Positions 1 through 10,204 of a DNA stretch of 64,000 bases are shown here, piece by piece. The stretch's first letter is position 1; every line of letters begins with the position of its first letter. The notes under the pieces are model-generated. The model made no database searches. It was not told where the DNA came from and was given only the letters and a program-made list of their open reading frames with translations. Source of the DNA: Aricia agestis (Eukaryota > Arthropoda > Insecta > Lepidoptera > Lycaenidae). The stretch spans positions 12,472,001-12,536,000 of the forward strand of contig NC_056420.1 of assembly GCF_905147365.1 (NCBI RefSeq). The letters run 5' to 3'. Position numbers and translations under genes: made by a program.

Positions 1-282
1 ATTCAAACATACTGCCTTCGGTCGTACATATTCTACCATTTCTACCTATGTGCTCGACCGATGCTAGTAACTTAGATCCGTAAAGTTTGACTTTAAAATT
101 TCCATGGCTGGTAACGAATTGAGATACGCAGTGGTCAATATCCATCCAGTGTTTGGATAAGCGTTTACGAATATTAGGAAAAGTTTTAAAGATCGACCTT
201 TGCTAGAATTGGTAATCACTTTGGTTGTCGTTGTAAATTCCGAGGAGTTTCTTCAATTCCATTACTTATCAAGTCACCCTTT
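1..282. other. Unassigned AT-rich spacer
   Basis: No coding exon, RNA gene or recognisable repeat boundary is seen. It leads directly into a recurrent lepidopteran repeat. Confidence 0.4.
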
Positions 283-717
283 TTAGGGTTCTGTACCCAA
301 AGGGTAAAAACGGGACCCTATTACTATAAGACTTCGTTGTCTGTCCTTCTGTCTAGGCTGTATCTTAAGAACCGTTATAGCTAGAGTTCTGATTTTTTTA
401 CAGATTGTGCATATCTGTTGCCGCTATAATAAAAAATACTGAAAACAAAATAAACTCAATATTTAAGGGGGGCTCCCATACAAAAAACATGATTTTTTTG
501 GCCTTTTTTGCTCGATACCAATAATTACAACAGGCAGACAGTTGAACTTTTCACAGAATCCTTAAATATATGTGTTATTTAATAATTAATAATAAAATTG
601 GAATATAATTAAAATTTAATTGGGGCTCCCATACAAAAACACAACTTTTGGCCTATTTTTTCTCTATAACGGTACGGAACCCTTCGTGCGAGAATCTGAC
701 TCGCACTTGGCCGATTT
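283..717 (+). repeat. GGTTCCGTACC-type interspersed repeat
   Basis: The copy starts at AGGGTTCTGTACCC and ends at CTCGCACTTGGCCG. Internal landmarks are GGGACCCTATTAC, a CTGTC-rich stretch, a TTGCCGCTATAA segment and a GGGGCTCCCATAC segment. The same landmarks recur at about 2990-3232 (reverse), 18060-18202, 20006-20340 and 35003-35476. It is non-coding. The family is very common in Lepidoptera; I cannot assign it to a class from sequence alone. Confidence 0.8.
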
Positions 718-759
718 TATTGTAAACATGGTATCAAATTCGGGCAATCTATACAAAAA

Positions 760-1000
760 AAAAAGAATTTTGAAAATCTGACCACAAACAGCAAAGTAAA
801 CATTAACTCCTCCTTTTTTTAAAGTCGGTTAAAAAAAAGTATCTAAGATATTGACCAGGGATGTAAGGTATCATCATGCCAAATTTCATTGAAATCAGTC
901 CAGCGGATTCAGAGATTAGCCTGTACAAACAGACAAACAGACAAACAGACAGAGAAACAAAAATTTCAAAAACAGTTAAAATGTATTCTACTACTCTTCT
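760..1000 (+). repeat. Interspersed repeat tail with CAGACAAA units
   Basis: It contains CCAAATTTCATTGAAATC followed by CAGTCCAGCGGATTCAGAGATTAG and short CAGACAAA direct repeats. This layout (CCAAATTTCA, then an A/C-rich primer-like tail) is shared by many lepidopteran repeats in the window. There is no gene here. Confidence 0.5.
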
Positions 1001-1142
1001 AATATGCCCCTGACTCGTTTTTTCAAGTTTATTTTCAATGTACAAAAATTTTACCTCTACGATTTTATTATAAGTAAGTATAGATATTGAACTACACGTA
1101 TAAATAAGGATTTTGTGAAAATTTCAAGTGTCTATATTTTGC

Positions 1143-1450
1143 CTTTATGGATTAATAATAATAATAATAATAAACATTTATTCAACATGTAAACACATTA
1201 CACCACATTACAAAACAGAACATAGCAAAACAAAAAACAGAGAAAAAAAAACAATCAGACGGACATTATAATACACATTTTTAATATCTATCTGGGTACC
1301 AAACACAATGTAGTGTAATGCGAATGCTGCCGAAAAGGACCCCACTCAGGTGATGATCGCGGTATAGTACCTACACCGCGATCCCTGGTGTTCTGTGGAG
1401 CCTTGTTGTCGTTCGCTCGACAGATGCACACTGGCGTGCAAACTAATTAA
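1143..1450 (-). mobile_element. 3' end of a non-LTR retrotransposon (truncated)
   Basis: On the minus strand the segment ends with GAATAAATG and then an (ATT)n tail (1143-1166 on +). That pattern fits the 3' UTR and simple-repeat tail of a 5'-truncated LINE. No ORF remains. A short inverted repeat (CGCGGT...ACCGCG) lies near 1358-1382. The class is inferred from the tail only. Confidence 0.5.
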
Positions 1451-1470
1451 GTAGAATAAAATAGTATACT

Positions 1471-1760
1471 AGATGTCCCGCGCGGCTTCGCCCGCGTAAA
1501 TTAGAAATTTTACAGAATCCGTAGGTACATTTTCCCATAAAAAATATTTCCCCCGTTTTTCCCACATTTTCCTGAGTTTCTTCTGTCGTATTAGTCTTAG
1601 AGTAATAATATAATATAACCTTCTCGATAAATGATGAGTCTTACTCGATAAATGATCTATCTAACACTGAGATAAGTTTTTAAATCGGACCTGTAGTTTC
1701 TGAGATTGACGCGTTCAAGCAAACATACTCTTCAGGTTTATAATATTAGGTAGATATAGA
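1471..1760 (+). repeat. 'GCGGCTTCGCCCGCG' interspersed repeat
   Basis: It begins with CCCGCGCGGCTTCGCCCGCG and carries TCGATAAATGAT, ATCTAACACTGA, the segment around TCGGACCTGTAGTTTCTGAG and a TTTATAATATTAG tail. Related copies are at 3241-3520, the triplicated array at 9660-10140, and reversed at 60065-60395. Confidence 0.7.
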
Positions 1761-1833
1761 TTTTTTTTAATTATCGCTTGACAAACTCGAGTCTCGATCT
1801 AAAAGACTATGAAATGGTATAATAATATGGTAG

Positions 1834-1857
1834 TGATGATGATGATGATGATGATGA
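1834..1857 (+). repeat. (ATG)n microsatellite
   Basis: About eight consecutive GAT/ATG units. The poly-His open frame read across it on the minus strand is an artefact of the repeat. Confidence 0.9.
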
Positions 1858-1894
1858 AGAATGTAATTTGCATAGTAGCATATGCTTTCTGTTC

Positions 1895-2256
1895 TTAAAA
1901 CAACGCCGAAACTCCCAAACTTGTATCTATAAAGAATCAGGAATTCTCTCAGCACCTTCCGAACCACGGTATACCAGGTATATCTCGGTGCAAAATCTTA
2001 CTTGTTGGTAGCATATGCTTAGAATACTTCTCACGAAACCGAAGTCACCATATGTTTCCCTATAAGTTTTGAGGAGTTCCCTCGATTACTTATGGATCCT
2101 TCATCAGATCACCACTTTTCTGAATATAATACCAAATTGGGATGATACCCTATATACCAAAAGAAAAATTTTGAAAATCGGTTAACAAACGGCGGAGTAA
2201 TCGTTGAATATAAGAAAACGAACATAACACCTCCCCCATTTTGAAAGTCGGTTAAA
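1895..2256 (+). repeat. Interspersed repeat shared with 27632-27875
   Basis: Both places share ACTCCCAAACTTGTATCTA-like sequence, TTCTCTCAGCACCTTCCGAA, GTTGGTAGCATATGCT, AGTTCCCTCG and GATGATACCCTATA in the same order. The end here (CCCCATTTTGAAAGTCGGTT) is the common lepidopteran 'GTCGGTT' end. Confidence 0.7.
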
Positions 2257-2339
2257 ATTGTAGCCTATGTGTTATTTATTTAATATTTTAATCAGCACAT
2301 GAATTGAATAACAAAATTTTTTTCAAATTAATCGTAGCA

Positions 2340-2620
2340 CCATCTGTCAGGACAAACTAAAATTGAAATAGAATAATATTGAATGCGATGATAGCGCCGT
2401 CCGCCGGATCTAATGTAAAACATTCCAAAATCAACAACTCCTTATAAATAAGAAATTAATTGAAAAAACATTTTCCAGTAGACCAAACTGTAAATCTAAA
2501 CCATTCTCGAATCTCCACGAACACACACAAAAAATTTCATCAAAATTGGTCCAGTCGTTTAGGAGGAGTTCAGTCACATACACACGCACACAAGAAATAT
2601 ATATATTAAGATATAACAAT
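2340..2620 (+). repeat. Decayed interspersed repeat
   Basis: It contains AAAATTGGTCCAGTCGTTTAGG followed by CACACGCACACAAG and an ATATATATTAAGATA tail, like the 3' ends of other insect repeat families. No coding capacity remains. 2620-2960 is AT-rich spacer with nothing recognised. Confidence 0.4.
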
Positions 2621-2989
2621 CTTTATAAGTAAATGCATAATAATTAGATAAAATAGATATGCTCAAATAATTTGTATACTTACATAAACTTTACCTACTT
2701 AAATAAAATGATAATATATATAATATTGGCAAAACACGTTAAAACAATGATTTAGAAGTATTAAATTTAATATTATCATTAAAAAGTTTCAAGTAACTAT
2801 TTTCCTCTCACCCCAGCCAAAGAATACAATATTATGCACTACGTGAACCCCAGCTGCAACATGACGTCACGTCATATGCCATAGCTCAAAACAAAACAGC
2901 TGGCGTACTATAATACTTTATCTATGAGTTGGCGCCTAGCTGACGACTAACCTAGGTTGCAAGGAGAAATTACGAGCTACAAAAGCCAA

Positions 2990-3232
2990 AAAATCACGTT
3001 TGTTGTATGGGAGCCCCCCTTAAATATTTATTTTATTTTGTTTTTTGTATTTTTTGTTATAGCGGCAACTGAAATACATAATCTGTAAAAATTTCAGAAG
3101 TTCAGTTCTCGGTTCTTGAGATACAGCCTGGAGACAGACAGACGGACGGATAGACAGACGTCAGACAGACGGACAGACATTGAAGTAATAGGGTTCCGTT
3201 TTACCCGTTGGGTACGGTACCCTAAATATTAT
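2990..3232 (-). repeat. GGTTCCGTACC-type repeat, reverse, truncated
   Basis: Minus-strand copy of the 283-717 family. It ends at TACCGTACCCAACGGGT (read on -) and has CAGACAGACGG units. Confidence 0.7.
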
Positions 3233-3240
3233 AATTAGCG

Positions 3241-3520
3241 CGTTCAATTAAAAATTTTCCCCGAATTTTCCACATTTCTTATGGGAGCCCCCCTCACGCT
3301 CACATCAACATCACGCTCTGACCAATAGGAGCGAACCGTCGTTCGCTCCTATTGGTCAGAACGTGATGTTATTATAATTATAGCCTAAAATATATAATCT
3401 TCCTCGATAAATACTACTATCCAACACAAAAATATTCTTTCAGTACGACCCAGTAGTTCCTGAGATTATCGCACTCAAACAATCAAACAAAAATTTAACA
3501 AACTCTTCTGCTACTATTTA
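3241..3520 (+). repeat. 'TCGATAAAT' repeat containing a hairpin
   Basis: Shares CCCCGAATTTTCCACATTTC, CTCGATAAATAC, AACACAAA and CCAGTAGTTCCTGAGATTAT with the 1471-1760 family. A near-perfect hairpin occupies 3307-3370, with 30-nt arms that differ at one base and a CGTC loop. Confidence 0.65.
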
Positions 3521-3531
3521 AAGGAAATATA

Positions 3532-3722
3532 CAGGGTGTAACAAAGCTAAGTGATAATACTTACTTTAGGTTATGTATATGTGTCCCTTTAAATATTATA
3601 GAGTTCACTGTGGAAGTAGCAGCGCTGAAAAAGCATTTTTTTGTGATTTGTGTGGGCAGGCGCCCCCGTGTCATGAAGTTTTCCATACAAAGTAATTCTT
3701 AGCGCTGCTACTTTCACAGCTG
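3532..3722 (+). mobile_element. MITE, 'CAGGGTGTAACAAA' family, truncated
   Basis: It starts with TACAGGGTGTAACAAAGC like the complete copy at 7384-7636 and shares the inner inverted segments (GAGTTCACTGTG.AAGTAGCAGCGCTGAAA). The right end is missing, cut near the start of the next element. Confidence 0.65.
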
Positions 3723-3730
3723 TAGATATA

Positions 3731-4014
3731 CAGTGTGTTAGTGTAAACACCGTTATCCTAGAAACCATCAAACGAGCCCGTCAAAATGAACAACTAAGAA
3801 CAATGCTGGGAACTCAAAAAAAAACCTTCATATCCATACTGTTCTCTACTGTACTATTATAATATTATATTCTGTGCCCATACGATTGCCCGGATCGTAT
3901 GGATATGAAGACGGATTTTTTTAGTTCCCAGGATTGTTCTCACAGAAAAAGTTGTTAATTTTGATGGGCTAATTTGATGGTTTCAAGGATAACGGTGTTT
4001 ACACTAACATCTTG
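3731..4014 (+). mobile_element. MITE, 'CAGTGTGTTAGTGTAAAC' family, TA target site
   Basis: Terminal inverted repeats are CAGTGTGTTAGTGTAAACAC and, at the right, GTGTTTACACTAACATCTTG, both flanked by TA. The interior is also inverted (AACAATGCTGGGAACTCA against GAGTTCCCAGgATTGTTCT). A second copy lies at 37693-37942. The TA duplication and size suggest a Tc1/mariner-type non-autonomous element. Confidence 0.8.
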
Positions 4015-4245
4015 TAGATTAAAAAAATACTTTGCTAGCCAAAAGAGTATTGGCAGTTTTTTCTCAATAGAAATTAGGTATATGTAAAAATCCTTATAAA
4101 ATTCAAAATCGCTAACAAAACAACAGGTAGGAAGTGGAATTTGTGAATCTGTAGCCTCCCCGAGCTCGTAATGGTGACAAAAAGTGTATTTGTTTTAACG
4201 TACTGCCCTTACGGGGGCAGTTGCTCGGCGAAATTAGATACGTGC

Positions 4246-4726
4246 TTAAGAGGATACCACAGCGGCTAGAGAAATGAAAAAAAAGTACGTGTAATATCTA
4301 TAGCTGTCTCCCTTACCTCAAGCCTATACCGCAGAACGCGATAGAGACAACTGCAGAAAATCCAGAAAATCAACGATTCGTTGTCCCCTGATTCCTTCTC
4401 CAAAACTTAACCGATTTAAGTACTTTTTTCATTAAAGATTAAAAAAAGGCTTGAGCTGTGTTCCTATGTTTTGCTTTTTTTGTATAATCTATCCAAATCT
4501 GTTTTCTGGACGTTTGAACACAGTGGAAAATCTGGCCATTTTTTTGGGTTTTTGAACGTTCATATCTTATTTAATAATTAAATTATGAAAAAAAAGAAAA
4601 CATAGGGACATTGTATTAGTGGCCGTAGATATTCAGGAAAAAAATTATAACTCTACTAGCATTATCCAGGGAGGAAACAGGGGACAACGTTTGTATGGAA
4701 AAAATGGCGGTGTGGAATCCTCTTAA
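4246..4726 (+). mobile_element. 480-bp MITE bounded by TTAA (copy 1)
   Basis: Ends are TTAAGAGGATACCACAGCGG and CCGCCATTTTT...-type sequence read inward from CCTCTTAA. Copy 2 (13310-13789) is in the opposite orientation and is nearly identical along its whole length. A truncated copy is at 26598-26835. It is non-coding. TTAA at both ends resembles piggyBac-type targets, but it may instead be part of the terminal repeat. Confidence 0.8.
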
Positions 4727-5200
4727 CGCTAAACATGCCGCGTTTTCGCTGCTACACAGAGCAGGCGGGAATAGAGAGTCCTGCAGGGTTCCGTGCTGTC
4801 TTCAGAGTTCCGCAAAATAATTTACTTACTTAATTATTACGGCTTTGTGAAGACTTGTGTTTTAAGTCTGATTTTTGTTGATTGTGGTGATAATAATTAT
4901 TTTAATAAGAAAGTTCTTTATCATTTTATTTTATAACTAGCCAAATCAGAAAAAATCTAAATTGAAATTTCCCTTACGCGGCGCGGCCCTATTAATTGGC
5001 AATTAAAGTTTTTGGCTGGGATTCCAAAGTTCCAAAATTGGTATTAAGCTGTAAATTACTAAGTATATTATTATTGTTTGTTAATAACGTCTTCAATGCT
5101 TATGCTGACCAAAGATTGTATTTTAAGTTATTTTTAATTTTGAGGATATTTACTATATTGACTACAGTAGTCACTGTAGCTACATGCCATCTCAAATGTT
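4727..5200. other. Spacer, nothing recognised
   Basis: AT-rich sequence with no exon-like open frame or recurring repeat that I can recognise. Confidence 0.4.
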
Positions 5201-5447
5201 AGGGACCTATCAGACAGAGAGCGGTCACGCGTTCAAGCGTTCTGCCGTCTGCGTTCAAGCGGTCAGTCACACAGGAGGAATTCTGACGCGGTCAGTAAGC
5301 CGCGCCCCCTGTGTGAGTATCTCTATTATATTATAGAACGTAATAGTAATAATACCATAGAGTAAGTATGGTAATACAATACAAAAAATGCAAAACTGAC
5401 CGATTGAACGCTTGACCGCGTGACCGCTCTCTGTCTGATAGGTCCCT
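5201..5447. mobile_element. Foldback MITE 'AGGGACCTATCAGACAGAG'
   Basis: The left end AGGGACCTATCAGACAGAGA with GCGGTCACGCG is matched inverted by CGCGTGACCGC and TCTCTGTCTGATAGGTCCCT at the right. Arms are at least 40 bp with an AT-rich centre. It is non-coding. Confidence 0.8.
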
Positions 5448-5821
5448 TAGATGTTTTTTCACCGGCCCCCTAGACGAGCAAATTTACGAACAAAAACGTT
5501 TTCTTTTTAAAAAGTTTAAAACATTCCAGAATTTTCTAAAACTACTCTGTGTAAAGCAGATTTATAGATCGCCTAGGGCTTAACATGGAGTGAGCTCGCT
5601 CGTTTTCTTCTCGAAATATTGCCAAGTAAATTTTAAATTACCGGCCTGCAAACAATACTCTGGCCTACTTTTAAATTATAAATTATTCAATCAACTTTCT
5701 GTCCGCCAAATTATTGAACTTCAAGTTGACTGGATATCTGGGAATGCTTCGTAATTATGGTTATTATGCAGTTATTTTTACATCCGACGAAAACAGAGGG
5801 GTGTGTTTGTCCGGCTTCCAA

Positions 5822-6177
5822 GTATTTTTTTTTTATGAAATAAGGGTGCAAACGAGCAAACGGGTCACCTGATGGAAAGCAACTTCCGTCGCCCATGCGG
5901 TCGGCAACGCACTTGCAGAAGAGCTGCAAGTGCGTTGCCGGCCTTTTAAGAGGGAATAGGGTAATAGGGGAGGGTAGGGATGGGAAGGGAAGAGAATAGG
6001 AGAGGGTAGAGAAGGGAATAGGGTAGGCCTAGGGGATGGGCCTCCGGTAAACTTACTCACTCGGCGAAACACAGCGCATACGCTGTTTCACGCCGGTTTT
6101 CTGTGAGAACGTGGTATTTTTCCGGTCGAGCCGGCCCATTCGTGCCGAAGCATGGCTCTCCCACGTCTATGGGACTA
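5822..6177 (+). repeat. 'CGGGTCACCTGATGG' modular repeat, long (B) form
   Basis: 5' module: GCAAACGAGCAAACGGGTCA, then CACTTGCAGAAGAGCTGCA and GTTGCCGGCCTTTTAAGAGG. 3' module: a G/A-rich tract (5945-6030), CCTCCGGTAAACT, ACTCACTCGGCGAAACACAG and ATTCGTGCCGAAGCATGG. Other copies: 12497-12665 (A form), 16478-16650 (A form), 19300-19612 (reverse, B form), 24308-24547 (B form, nested), 63255-63541 (B form). The family is widespread in Lepidoptera; its class is uncertain. Confidence 0.8.
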
Positions 6178-6475
6178 GTATCCAAAGGACTGGTGTACTG
6201 GACGATTTTAATCTAGTTTTTTTTGTATGAAAGCTGACATGTTCGAGAGTGTTTTTAGCATTAGCCTGCTCACTGCAGGAAAATTTGAGTTTTATTTAGT
6301 TTTTATCGTTTTTTTAAGATCCCTAATTGATTAATGAAACAATTTTTTTAACCATTATAGACGAAGGCAAATTGTGCGTACAATGGCCCCACTTTGGGAT
6401 TATTTGGCGCACAGCAGAACAACGACTGTCGGTACTTTTTCGTTTTATAATATTATTATCATTTATCAGCTATAC

Positions 6476-6680
6476 TGTACTCGGCGAATCATGGCGGTAG
6501 TGGTCATTGACTCTCTGTCAAAAACTTGTCATTTTCTATATAAACCGCGATTGACAATGAAGTGTCAGATGTTCTTAGTCCATTTTCAATCTCGGTTTAT
6601 ATAGAAAATGACGAGTTTTTTGACAGGGAGTCAATGTTTTTTAGGGAGTCAGCTAACGCCATGTTTCGCCGAGTGCAGTA
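6476..6680. mobile_element. Foldback MITE 'TACTCGGCGAAACATGGCG' (copy 1)
   Basis: The whole element is close to one long hairpin. TACTCGGCGAAtCATGGCG at the left is mirrored by CGCCATGTTTCGCCGAGTgc at the right, and TCAAAAACTTGTCATTTTCT by its complement inside. A cleaner copy is at 28845-29024. Confidence 0.85.
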
Positions 6681-7380
6681 TAGGCAATTGTTTTTTGAGG
6701 GTAAATGCGTTACGCATCCCCCGCTTACCGACTAAAACCCCCCCCATGCCCTCGTCAACGCTACACGTGAAAGAGCGGGAACGCAATGCATTCAACCGCG
6801 TCCAGCGCTTGCCGCTTCCAGCACCTCTTCGGCTGTAGCAGCCTTTGCCGCCGCCTGTCTGCACCAAGAGGCTCCACGGGCATCGGGGGAGCCTTTCTCC
6901 TCGGGGCCTATATTGCGGGCGGTGATCCCCCGATCAACCACCCACAGACCTAGGCTTCAACCTCCATGGCGGGGACGGTTTCACTCGCCGCGGCCTTATT
7001 GGCTCCAGCGGCCGAAGTATATAGGCTATATCCTAACTAATACGTAACCGTGAAAGATTATAACTTATATCCCATCATGTATCTGATTATTATGCTGGGA
7101 AATTAATACTTATTTAAATTAACTGTCGTCTCAAACGCGATCGACCGTATTATTTATGGTGTAATTATTTTCTTATTTAATAAGCAGACCATCGTATTAA
7201 AGTTGACATTGACCCCAATAATGATTAATGAATCTTGAAAACAATATCGATTCATAGTAGAGAACTATGATTATTATGTACTAGAAAATTCACGCAGAAG
7301 TTAGCTAGGCACGTTCTAAGGAAAGTCTATGGAAGCAGGTGACAAATTAATTTCTCATTGTATCACGTATACAGCATAAT
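6681..7380. other. Spacer with a GC-rich decayed segment
   Basis: 6700-7010 is unusually GC-rich for the window (CCCCCATGCC, GCATCGGGGGAGCC) and may be an old LINE remnant. I found no conserved protein motif in any frame. 7011-7380 is AT-rich with nothing recognised. Confidence 0.35.
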
Positions 7381-7383
7381 ATA

Positions 7384-7636
7384 CAGGGTGTAACAAAACT
7401 AAGTGATAATACTTTCAGTTACTCTTTCATCGCTGCAACTTTCACAGTGAACTCTCTACAGGGGTGGTAGGTATGAGAGTAGAGTTCACTGTGAAAGTAG
7501 CAGCGCTGAAAGATAAACTTTTTTAACTTTACAAATCACAAAAAATGCTCTTTCGGCGCTGCTACTTTCACAGTGAACTCTATTAAGGGGATACATACAA
7601 GCCTAGAGTACAATGACTTTGTTTTGTTACATCTTG
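7384..7636 (+). mobile_element. MITE, 'CAGGGTGTAACAAAAC' family, complete
   Basis: Left CAGGGTGTAACAAAAC and right GTTTTGTTACATCTTG are inverted, with TA on both sides. Three internal segments of the type CTTTCACAGTGAACTCT occur in alternating orientation. Its end sequence resembles the 3731-4014 family, so the two families may share a transposase source. Confidence 0.8.
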
Positions 7637-7784
7637 TATGTACAGATGAGATACTGTGTTTAAGTTAAGTAATTTTACCATTCATTACAACATATTTTAA
7701 AATGTATTAAGTTTAGTTCCAACATATTCTGTCAATAGATGGCGCCGTGCGCGTGTTAGATAATAGTAAGCTCTTTACGATTTT

Positions 7785-8160
7785 TAGGGTTCCGTAGTCA
7801 ACAAGGAACCCTTATAGTTTCTGTCTGTCAGTCCGTCTGTCCGTTTGTCCGTCTGTCTGTCCGTCTGTCTGTCTGTCTGTCCGCGGTTTTGCCCAGAGAC
7901 TATGGGACCTACAAAGCTGTAATTTGGCATGAATGCACATAATATTAATGATGCCGACAGAAATCTTTAAAAAATATTTTTATGGTACCTTCCCTACACA
8001 TCAAGCGGGGATGATTTTTTTTTTCGCGTCCACCCCATCGTGTGGGGTGTCGTTGGATAGGTTTTTTTAAAATATTATGAGTACTCATTGATCATTTTCC
8101 GATTTAGGGATCCGTTTGTGAAATATTAAGTTTGAAAGTGGAAAAAATTCACATACAGAA
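7785..8160 (+). repeat. GGGTTCCGTAGTCAAC-type repeat
   Basis: It starts GGGTTCCGTAGTCAAC, then GTCCGTCTGTC units, AGAGACTATGGGACCTACAA, ACACATCAAGCGGGGATGA and TGTGGGGTGTCGTTGG. The same order recurs in the insert at 39768-40522. 8160-8990 holds only AT-rich spacer with one short inverted repeat around 8219-8258 (AAATAAATTGACT against AGTCAATTTATTT). Confidence 0.7.
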
Positions 8161-8999
8161 TAAGCCGCTATAAGGAAAAAAAGTTAAAAATGTTTTATTC
8201 CAATTACCCCGGCAATTAGAAAATAAATTGACTCTAGCAATAAAGTCAATTTATTTTCTCACTTTTTGCCATCAGATTCTGGTAGACCTATAAGTAATTA
8301 AGTAAATATTACCTGCAGATGTAGCCAACAGCATCTAAGGATTCGGCATGTATTCGGTTTTTTCACTGGCAAAGCAATAGTAACACGTCTTAATCTGGAA
8401 AAAACACTTTGAAATTTGGCTTGAGTATCAAAATGGTCATTTGGGTTGACTTGGGTTATGTTGGGTTATGTTTTAAACATTGTCAAGAAAAAAAATCGAG
8501 GAAAATATGAGGAAATCTGTTTTGCTGTACTCACCTGTTAGTAGGGGAGGGGAGAGTGCTATAATCGTGTACTGTGTAACTCGAGCGAGCGTCATGGAGA
8601 CCTAGTTAGGTAGTAGGTTTTTTAGATTAGGTAAGACTAATAAAAAAATAATAAGAGCGTTTTTTTTATTTTAGCGGTGGGTTCAGAAACTTCCGCTATT
8701 TTAAAGTTATGAAAATGAGAATATATTTAGAAAATTGCTTTTTTAAGTTACTTAATTAAAACAAGATTTTAGACAACAAGAACTAAATTATTTAGTTGAG
8801 TGCAACATAAAATGCAAATCTTAGTTAGGAAAATATGAATCTTTATTTTTCTATATTTAAAAATGTATCTACACTCTATAGGTATCTGGAAGCTTCTTTG
8901 CGGTATACTAAACATCCTCTATTTAAACAATGCCATCAAGTTTTATCCATTTTGCTACTTGCTAGCAAGGATATAATAATAATATAATATAACTAGCTG

Positions 9000-9640
9000 T
9001 TGCCCGCGACTTCGTCCGCGTGGACTTTGGTTTATAGTTGTTCCCGTACATCGATTGAATCGTTTACGCGCAAATTAGAAAAGTATATTGTGTGGGAACA
9101 GCACATTTTTCCGGGACAAAAAAACATTCCTTGTCCCAGATTCAAATTAGTATATCACCAATCTTCATGCCAAATGTCATCAAAATAGATTAAATAGTTT
9201 AGGCGAGAATCATGAAAGTATATTGTGCGGGAACCGTATATTTTCCGGGATAAAAAGTATCCCTTGTCCTTTCCCAAGACTAAAAGTATTGCCATACCAA
9301 ATTTCATCAAAATAGATTAAATAGTTAAGGCAATAATCAGAAAAGTTTATTGTGCGGGAACCGTACATTTTCCGGGACAAAATTAGTACTTATTCCTTGT
9401 CTTTTCCCGAGACTCAAAGTATCTCCATACCAAATTCCATCAAAATAGATTGAATAGTTTACGCGCAAATCATAAAAGTATATTGTGTAGTAACCGTACA
9501 TTTTTTCGGCACAAAATGTATCCTATGTTCTTTTTCGGGGCTCAAAGTATCTTTATACCAAATTTCAGCAAAATGGGTCCAGCTGTTTACGCGTGAAGTC
9601 GTGACCACGCGAAATATAACGTTCCGCGCAGCTAAAATAA
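9000..9640 (+). repeat. Tandem array: four ~135-bp units of the 'GAACCGTACATTTTCC' repeat
   Basis: After CCCGCGACTTCGTCCGCGTG, the block AGTATATTGTGnGGGAACcg, ACATTTTCCGGGAcAAAA, TTCCTTGTCCTTTCCC and ACCAAATTTCATCAAAATAG repeats about four times (near 9060, 9190, 9320 and 9460). Single copies of the unit are at 30538-31095 (interrupted), 33733-33965, 51725-51925 and, reversed, 53226-53440. It is non-coding. Confidence 0.7.
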
Positions 9641-9649
9641 AATATAGCC

Positions 9650-10145
9650 TATATTTTATCACGCTAAGACTTTTCTCGATAAATGGGCTATCTAACACTT
9701 ACAGAAATTTTTCAAATCGGACCAGTAGTTCCTGAGATTAGCGCGTTTAAATAAGCCATTTCAAATAATTTCTCCCGTTTTCTCCACACTTTCCTCTATT
9801 TCTTCGCTCCTATTAATCTTAGCGCAATAAAATTTAACCTATAGCCTTCCTCGATAAATAGGCTATCTAACACTGAAAGAAATTTTCAAATCGGACCAGT
9901 AGTTCCTGAGATAAGCGCTTCAAATAAGTCTTTTCAAATAGTTTCCCCCCGTTTCTTCCACACTTTCTTCTATTTATTCGCTCCTATTCATATTAGCGTG
10001 ATAAAACATAGCCTATAGCCTTCCTCGATAAATGGTATATCCAACACTGAAAGAATTTTTCAAATCGGACCAGTAGTTCCTGAGATTAGCGCGTTCAAAC
10101 AAACAAACAAACAAACTAACAAACTCTTCCGCTTTATAATATTAG
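9650..10145 (+). repeat. Tandem array: three ~180-bp 'TCGATAAATGGGCTATCTAAC' units
   Basis: The block CTCGATAAATgGGCTATCTA, CACTgAAAGAAtTTTTC, CAAATCGGACCAGTAGTTCC, TGAGATTAGCGC occurs near 9670, 9855 and 10035. Units are separated by a CCGTTTcTTCCACACTTTC segment. The array ends with AAACAAACAAACAAAC and TTTATAATATTAGTATAGAT. Same family as 1471-1760, here triplicated. Confidence 0.75.
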
Positions 10146-10204
10146 TATAGATATCTATGGACGCTTCACACCACGTTGTGATAAAGTTATTTGAAGTAAT
10201 TGTT

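Noticed and set aside
1767..1967. Open frame with a His tract on the minus strand
   Set aside because: The His codons are an (ATG)n microsatellite, and there is no other similarity.
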